Shown: piece after piece, positions 59,732 through 64,000 of the stretch
Layout of the letters: every line of letters begins with the position of its first letter
Position numbering within the stretch: position 1 is the stretch's first letter
From: Salmonirosea aquatica
GTDB taxonomy: Bacteria > Bacteroidota > Bacteroidia > Cytophagales > Spirosomataceae
Assembly: GCF_009296315.1 (NCBI RefSeq)
Contig: NZ_WHLY01000002.1
Location: 5,182,501-5,246,500, forward strand
DNA length: 64,000 bases
Reading direction: 5' to 3'
Position numbers and translations under genes: made by a program
Notes under the pieces: model-generated
Database searches by the model: none
What the model was told of the DNA's origin: nothing
Seen by the model: only the letters and a program-made list of their open reading frames with translations

Positions 59732-62260
59732 ATGCTCACCACCAACCTCACCGGAGAATTGATTCGCGCCGTCCAGATCGCCCAGGCGACGGCCCGCGAA
59801 TACCGTCAGGCTACGTTTTCACCGGCGCATCTGTTGGTAGGGTTGCTGCACAATGATGTGGGGCTGGGCAGTACGCTCGTCGCCTGGGATACCGACATCC
59901 AGTTCATTCGCGACTGGGCGCAATACAAAATCGAGAAGTACCCCAAGTCGGCCCGGACGGTGGAAGAGCCCACGGGCGACGAGAAGATACTACTCACCAT
60001 GGAAGTGGCGGACGTGATCCGTTTGAAACTGGGACAGTCGGAAGTTTCTCCTTTTGCCGCGCTGATTGCCATGAGTCGGCCTGAGGTAGCTTTCAGTAAA
60101 AATGAACTCAAAGCCTTTCCCCTCACGGAATCCTTTTTATTAGAGAAAGCGCTGGCCGAAGTGGAAGAAGAACAAGAGGTGCCTATACCAGGGGTACCTT
60201 CCAACGGTCAGAACTCACCTTCCAGTGCGAGCCCCGCTTCAGGGGCCGCGGGGCCCGCAAAGGCTATCGCGCGATTCTGTATAGATAAAATCGCGATGGC
60301 CCGGGCCGGAAAACTGGACCCCATCGTGGGCCGCGAACGCGAAACCCGCATGATGGTCGAGACACTGGGACGGCGTACCAAGCCTAATGTGATCATCGTG
60401 GGCGAGCCGGGCGTAGGAAAAACCGCTCTGGTCGAGGGCCTGACGCACCAGATCATCGGCGGAAATGTACCGGCGCACCTGCAGAATGCCCAGCTTTTTC
60501 AGCTCGACATGGGAGCGCTGATCGCCGGAGCCTCCTACAAAGGAGAAGTGGAAGATCGCCTCAAGAATATTATTGCCGAAATAAAGCAGTATCCCCGCGC
60601 GCTCCTTTTTATCGACGAAATCCACGTCCTGATGGACCCGCAGGGAGGCGTGACCGGCCTGGCCAATCTGCTTAAACCCGAACTGGCGCGTGGCGAACTC
60701 ACCGTGATTGGGGCCACTACGCTGGACGAGTACCGCAAGTACCTTGAGCGCGACGAAGCGTTCAGTCGCCGTTTTGAGATCGTGAAAGTAGAAGAGCCGG
60801 ACGATACCCGCGCCCGCCGCATGATCGAGAAAGTGGTACCCTATTTTGAAAAACACCATGGTCTAAGCATCGACCACGAGGCCGTGAAAGAAGCGGTGCT
60901 GCTGTCGCGGCGGTACATTAAGGATCGTCGCCTGCCCGATGCGGCCCTCGACCTGATCGACCGTACCATGGCCGCCCGCAAGCTTCTGACCGAAACTACT
61001 TCTCAGGAAATCGATTACCTCACGGGTGAATTTGAACGGCTCAAAGCCGAAAGTAGCGAGGGGTACTTGCCGGGCTATATGGATGAACTTCGCTGGTTTG
61101 AGCAGCAACTCCACGACCGTCTGAGTCCGGTACTGTTGGGACAGATCGAAGAGCTGAACGATATCAAGGAAATAGACGATCCAGAAATGGCCATCGAAGC
61201 CCTCACCCAATTGCTGGCTAAGGTAGGGGAGCAGTCTCAGCAGCATAAGGAGCTGGTGGACAAGACCGACATCGCCGCTGTAGTGGCGTACAAAACGGGC
61301 ATTCCGCTCGGTAAAATTCAGGTCAATGAACAGGAAAAACTCCTGCAACTGGAAGACCACCTGCGCCGGCGGGTGGTAGGGCAGGATACCGCCATCGAGA
61401 TCATCGCCAATGCCATCCGGCAAAACCGTTCGGGGGTAGGTGAAACCGGAAAGCCCGCTTCCTTCTTCCTGTTGGGTCCCACCGGGACGGGCAAGACGGA
61501 ATTGGCCAAAGCCGTATCCGAACTGCTTTTCAACGACGAAAAAGCGCTGATTCGGTTCGATATGTCGGAGTACGCCGAGGAACATACCGTATCGCTCCTC
61601 AAAGGTTCACCGCCGGGCTACGTGGGGTATGAGGAAGGCGGCTTGCTGGTGACCCGCATCCGGCAGCAACCGTTCGCGGTGGTACTTTTCGACGAAGTGG
61701 AAAAAGCGCATCCCAAAGTCTACGACATCTTTTTGCAGATTCTGGACGAAGGCCGCCTGCACGATACCCTGGACCGGGAAGGCGATTTCACCAACGCCAT
61801 TCTGCTGTTTACATCGAACATCGGTTCGCAGTTCATTGTGAAGGAATTTAACGAGGGTAGGGTACCTACTCAGGCCGACCTCATTCAGAATATGGAGGGG
61901 TACTTTCGTCCCGAATTCCTGGGGCGGCTCACGGGCCTGACGCCCTTCCGGCCCATTACGGAGGAAACCATCCGGCGCATTTTCAATTTTCAACTGCGCC
62001 CCCTCCGTAAAAGCCTCGACAAACTGGGCATTACACTGACTATTGACGAAGCTGCTGAAATTGCACTTTCCAAAGAAGGCTATAACCCGCAGTTCGGGGC
62101 GCGACCCATACGGGCAGTCATCAGTAACCGTCTGCGGCAACCACTCTCGCAAATGATTATTTCGGGCGAAATCGGCAAGGGAAGCACCGTGAACCTGACC
62201 CTAAACGGAGAAGGGGAGTACCTCTGGGAAAAACAGGACGTACCAGTGGCGGCAGTATAA
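59732..62260 (+). CDS. tssH: T6SS ATPase TssH (ClpV)
   Basis: The 842-residue AAA+ unfoldase is of the Clp/Hsp100 class, with the T6SS-type N-domain (TGELIRAVQIAQATAREYRQ, FSPAHLLVGLL). AAA1 has Walker A GEPGVGKT and Walker B ALLFIDEIH. A middle coiled-coil region precedes AAA2, with Walker A GPTGTGKT and LFDEVEKAHPKVYDIFLQILDEGRL. The C-terminus has the ClpB-like QFGARPIRAVISN. It disassembles contracted TssBC sheaths to recycle them. The tssB gene is 46 nt downstream. Near full length for ClpV (about 850 aa). A ClpB chaperone is a conceivable alternative, but adjacency to tssB/tssC argues for ClpV. Confidence 0.93.
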   Translation: MLTTNLTGELIRAVQIAQATAREYRQATFSPAHLLVGLLHNDVGLGSTLVAWDTDIQFIRDWAQYKIEKYPKSARTVEEPTGDEKILLTMEVADVIRLKLGQSEVSPFAALIAMSRPEVAFSKNELKAFPLTESFLLEKALAEVEEEQEVPIPGVPSNGQNSPSSASPASGAAGPAKAIARFCIDKIAMARAGKLDPIVGRERETRMMVETLGRRTKPNVIIVGEPGVGKTALVEGLTHQIIGGNVPAHLQNAQLFQLDMGALIAGASYKGEVEDRLKNIIAEIKQYPRALLFIDEIHVLMDPQGGVTGLANLLKPELARGELTVIGATTLDEYRKYLERDEAFSRRFEIVKVEEPDDTRARRMIEKVVPYFEKHHGLSIDHEAVKEAVLLSRRYIKDRRLPDAALDLIDRTMAARKLLTETTSQEIDYLTGEFERLKAESSEGYLPGYMDELRWFEQQLHDRLSPVLLGQIEELNDIKEIDDPEMAIEALTQLLAKVGEQSQQHKELVDKTDIAAVVAYKTGIPLGKIQVNEQEKLLQLEDHLRRRVVGQDTAIEIIANAIRQNRSGVGETGKPASFFLLGPTGTGKTELAKAVSELLFNDEKALIRFDMSEYAEEHTVSLLKGSPPGYVGYEEGGLLVTRIRQQPFAVVLFDEVEKAHPKVYDIFLQILDEGRLHDTLDREGDFTNAILLFTSNIGSQFIVKEFNEGRVPTQADLIQNMEGYFRPEFLGRLTGLTPFRPITEETIRRIFNFQLRPLRKSLDKLGITLTIDEAAEIALSKEGYNPQFGARPIRAVISNRLRQPLSQMIISGEIGKGSTVNLTLNGEGEYLWEKQDVPVAAV

Positions 62261-62275
62261 GCAAACCATTCACAA

Positions 62276-62300
62276 CCGCGGGGGCGGACCCCCCATCATT
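62276..62300 (+). repeat. GC-rich leader element, copy 2
   Basis: CCGCGGGGGCGGACCCCCCA followed by TCATT. It contains the hairpin GGGGG (62280-62284), loop CGGA and CCCCC, just 6 nt before the tssB start codon at 62307. It may hide the ribosome-binding region. Confidence 0.7.
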
Positions 62301-62306
62301 CTAATA

Positions 62307-62765
62307 ATGGCAGGACAATTTGACTTTATCAGACCGGGAGGCAACGTAGATCCCGATGCAAACAAAGGCTACGAGAAAATAGAGGCCCTACCGCCCTCGC
62401 GTACACTGTTCGTTTCGGCGTTTAATGCTTCACCCGAGAAAGAAATGGTGACTGGGCTCGAAACCATGCAGTCTGTATTCGACCATTTCAAGCCCCAGGT
62501 GGAAGCTGAATTCGAGAATGAGGAAGGAGCGCCCGTGTTTGAAACCATCACCTTCGGCAAGATGAAAGATTTCTCACCGGAAGGAATGATGGGACAGAGC
62601 CCTTTCCTGAAGGAACTGGCCGGAAAAGAGAACAACTACGACCGGTTTTACAAAAACCTCAAAAACAACCGGCAACTCCAGAAAACCCTCAGCGATCCCG
62701 AAGCCCGAGCCGCCTACCTGAGCGCCCTGCAAACCATGATCAGCGAGTTAAAGGAAAGCCTTTGA
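62307..62765 (+). CDS. tssB: T6SS contractile sheath small subunit TssB (Bacteroidota type)
   Basis: The 152-residue protein begins MAGQFDFIRPGGNVDP. Its central block (SRTLFVSAFNASPEKEMVTGLETMQSVFDHFKPQVEAEF) and the following ETITFGKMKDFSPEGM and NNYDRFYKNLKNNRQLQKTL fit the Bacteroidota T6SS sheath small subunit. It interdigitates with TssC to form the contractile sheath. Recognition rests on the pair with TssC and ClpV and on the characteristic FxxMKDFxPE motif. It is followed 73 nt later by tssC. The leader contains the GC-rich element, possibly limiting translation. Confidence 0.9.
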   Translation: MAGQFDFIRPGGNVDPDANKGYEKIEALPPSRTLFVSAFNASPEKEMVTGLETMQSVFDHFKPQVEAEFENEEGAPVFETITFGKMKDFSPEGMMGQSPFLKELAGKENNYDRFYKNLKNNRQLQKTLSDPEARAAYLSALQTMISELKESL

Positions 62766-62806
62766 GGTATCTATTGCGGCATTCATTCATCATTTATCAT
62801 TCATCA

Positions 62807-62830
62807 CCGCGGGGGCGGACCCCTCATCAT
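62807..62830 (+). repeat. GC-rich leader element, copy 3
   Basis: CCGCGGGGGCGGACCCCTCA followed by TCAT. It is preceded by ATTCATTCATC-type direct repeats (from 62781) and ends 8 nt before the tssC ATG at 62839. It differs from copy 2 at one position within its first 20 nt. Confidence 0.7.
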
Positions 62831-62838
62831 TATATTAC

Positions 62839-64000
62839 ATGGCAAAGCAACAGGAAGAAACCCAAAAATCAGTTGAAGAAGCAGCTTATCGCGACCCTGC
62901 GGCCACCGCCGCCAGCCCCTCCGTCCAGCCGCTTTCTCTGAACGAAAGCCTGGAGGTTCTGAAACCGCAGGGCGGCTTCAAGTTCATAGAAACGACGGTG
63001 GAGGGAGTCCGGGACATGAACCCCCAGAAAGCCGGTGCCAAAGCCAGCTACCTTTCCGACGAAGATACCGAAGCGGAACGCCGCGACCTGCTTCAGCGCC
63101 TGGAAATGTGGGCCGCCCTCATCGGCGAATCCGACACCGTGGAGCAGATGCAGGCTAAAGCCCGACAGGGACAGGAAACCAACGAACAACTGCTGAAACA
63201 GAACCAGGCCCGGCTCCTGGAAGAATCCAAAGCCCTGGAGGTAGCCTACCAGGGGCTGGCAACCTTCATGCTCAACACCGAGCAGCGCGAAATTCCCAAG
63301 CTTACCATCGTGAACGCTTCTATGGATCAGGTGGCGGACATCAAGGACGGCGAAGTACTCAACACCATCGACGAAGAGCTGCATAACAATTACCAGGTGT
63401 ATGACCTGAGCGACAACTATTCCCTGATGGTCATACCCGGCTACATGGGCAAGAATACCGTGATCGACGCCTTCGCCCGCGTGGCCAGCAAGCATAAGGT
63501 AATGATGATCACTGACTACGAGGATTTTACCGACGCGAAAGAAGCCATCTCGGCGTTTGAGCGGGGCAAACTGGCCGACGCCAGCAACCACAAAGCAAAC
63601 TTACTGATGGCCTGCAACTGGTTGGTCGGCCGGGGCGCCCATGATGATCTGGGGGAAGAGGAAGCGCTGCATATCCCGCCTTCCACGGCTCTGGCCGGAC
63701 GGATGCACTCGGTGTTGATGTCGCAGCCCGTCGCCGGAGCTACCTACGGGATGCTGATGGGAGCCGAAGGTACCCGCTTCAAAATCGATCGCAACCAGGC
63801 CGGTGATATGAACCGTCTGGGACTAATCCCGATGCTGTCGGCCTTCGGGAAGGTACAGGCGTTCTCGGATCGGACCATGTTCAATGGCGACAATGTGGGC
63901 CTGCAGACCTACTCCGTCGTGCGGGTATTCGACTGGATCAACAAGGTACTGGTGGATTTCCTGGATCGCTACGCTTTCCAGAATTGGACTTACGATACGG
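62839..64000 (+). CDS. tssC: T6SS contractile sheath large subunit TssC, 3' end beyond window
   Basis: The frame is open to the right edge (387 codons). The N-terminus is polar (AKQQEETQKSVEEAAY). Then come LSLNESLEVLKPQGGFKFIETTVEGVRDMNPQKA and IPKLTIVNASMDQVADIKDGE. Further blocks are YSLMVIPGYMGKNTVIDAFARVASKHKVMMITDYEDF and HIPPSTALAGRMHSVLMSQPVAGATYGMLMGAEGTRFKIDRNQAGDMNRLGLIPMLSAFGKV. This matches the large sheath subunit of T6SS-iii. The usual C-terminal part, about 60-100 more residues, is outside. Together with TssB and TssH it defines a type VI locus. Tube, baseplate and TssJLM-type genes must lie to the right if present. Confidence 0.92.
   Translation, partial: MAKQQEETQKSVEEAAYRDPAATAASPSVQPLSLNESLEVLKPQGGFKFIETTVEGVRDMNPQKAGAKASYLSDEDTEAERRDLLQRLEMWAALIGESDTVEQMQAKARQGQETNEQLLKQNQARLLEESKALEVAYQGLATFMLNTEQREIPKLTIVNASMDQVADIKDGEVLNTIDEELHNNYQVYDLSDNYSLMVIPGYMGKNTVIDAFARVASKHKVMMITDYEDFTDAKEAISAFERGKLADASNHKANLLMACNWLVGRGAHDDLGEEEALHIPPSTALAGRMHSVLMSQPVAGATYGMLMGAEGTRFKIDRNQAGDMNRLGLIPMLSAFGKVQAFSDRTMFNGDNVGLQTYSVVRVFDWINKVLVDFLDRYAFQNWTYDT

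Noticed and set aside
62781..62806. ATTCATC-type direct repeats before tssC as a possible CRISPR or microsatellite
   Set aside because: Units are short (7-8 nt), imperfect and without spacers; treated only as part of the leader element.
44222..64000. Possibility that the locus is an extracellular contractile injection system rather than T6SS
   Set aside because: TssH/ClpV next to TssB and TssC is the T6SS hallmark; no eCIS-type AAA ATPase or tail sheath gene with that layout was seen.
1..64000. Search for tRNA, rRNA, insertion sequences, integrases and CRISPR arrays
   Set aside because: No cloverleaf-like sequence, transposase motif or regularly spaced repeat was recognised, though short RNAs could be missed by eye.

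Overview
The window reads as a chromosomal segment of a Bacteroidota bacterium, most likely order Cytophagales (Spirosomataceae/Cytophagaceae-like). The grounds are paired SusC/SusD genes with FecR and ECF sigma regulators, many lipoproteins with Bacteroidota-style signal peptides, STN and carboxypeptidase-regulatory-like domains, PKD-domain lipoproteins, and a type VI secretion sheath of the Bacteroidota kind (T6SS-iii). Most genes lie on the minus strand. No rRNA, tRNA, CRISPR array, insertion sequence or phage integrase was seen.

Layout. 1-7.3 kb: small envelope proteins and lipoproteins (one broken by a frameshift), and a Tat-exported sugar isomerase-like protein. 7.3-10.5 kb: a large periplasmic protein combining an SGNH-like domain, a beta-propeller, HEAT repeats and cytochrome c. 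10.6-43 kb: three successive minus-strand polysaccharide-utilisation modules, each with ECF sigma, FecR anti-sigma, SusC, SusD and one or more S1-type sulfatases. Module A is 10.6-19.1 kb (SusC frameshifted). Module B is 19.3-29.1 kb (sigma and FecR fused in one reading frame). Module C is 30.8-42.9 kb. Six sulfatases but no polysaccharide lyase are present; a Gfo/Idh/MocA oxidoreductase (29.3 kb) and a TIM-barrel glycosidase-like protein (43.1 kb) accompany them on the plus strand. The modules probably import and desulfate a sulfated glycan.

44-64 kb: a type VI secretion locus entering from the right. tssH(clpV)-tssB-tssC run off the right edge. Divergent from clpV is a six-gene minus operon: FHA/zinc-ribbon membrane protein, a membrane protein with Ca-loop repeats, zinc-ribbon/FHA protein, PP2C phosphatase, PKD lipoprotein, and a Ser/Thr kinase fused to a TonB C-terminal domain. 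Left of it sit a pesticin-like lysozyme, a soluble histidine kinase and a LuxR-type response regulator (plus strand), then a five-gene minus operon of envelope proteins (beta-barrel, two unknowns, OmpA-like, PKD lipoprotein).

The most interesting signals are as follows. (1) A near-identical palindrome, AATACGTCA-N2-TGACGTATT, occurs three times, at 50.1, 51.9 and 59.65 kb, exactly at the control regions of these operons, and the LuxR regulator is encoded next to one copy. This suggests one regulon tying the kinase/phosphatase/FHA genes, the lysozyme and the envelope operon to the secretion system. (2) A 24-nt GC-rich leader element stands before tssB, tssC and one divergent gene. (3) The hexamer GGTACC is massively over-represented in coding and non-coding DNA in all frames, with a 2.5 kb void at 4.9-7.5 kb. 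(4) There is a sigma/anti-sigma fusion. (5) Two frameshifts both sit at G5 runs where G6 would restore the frame.
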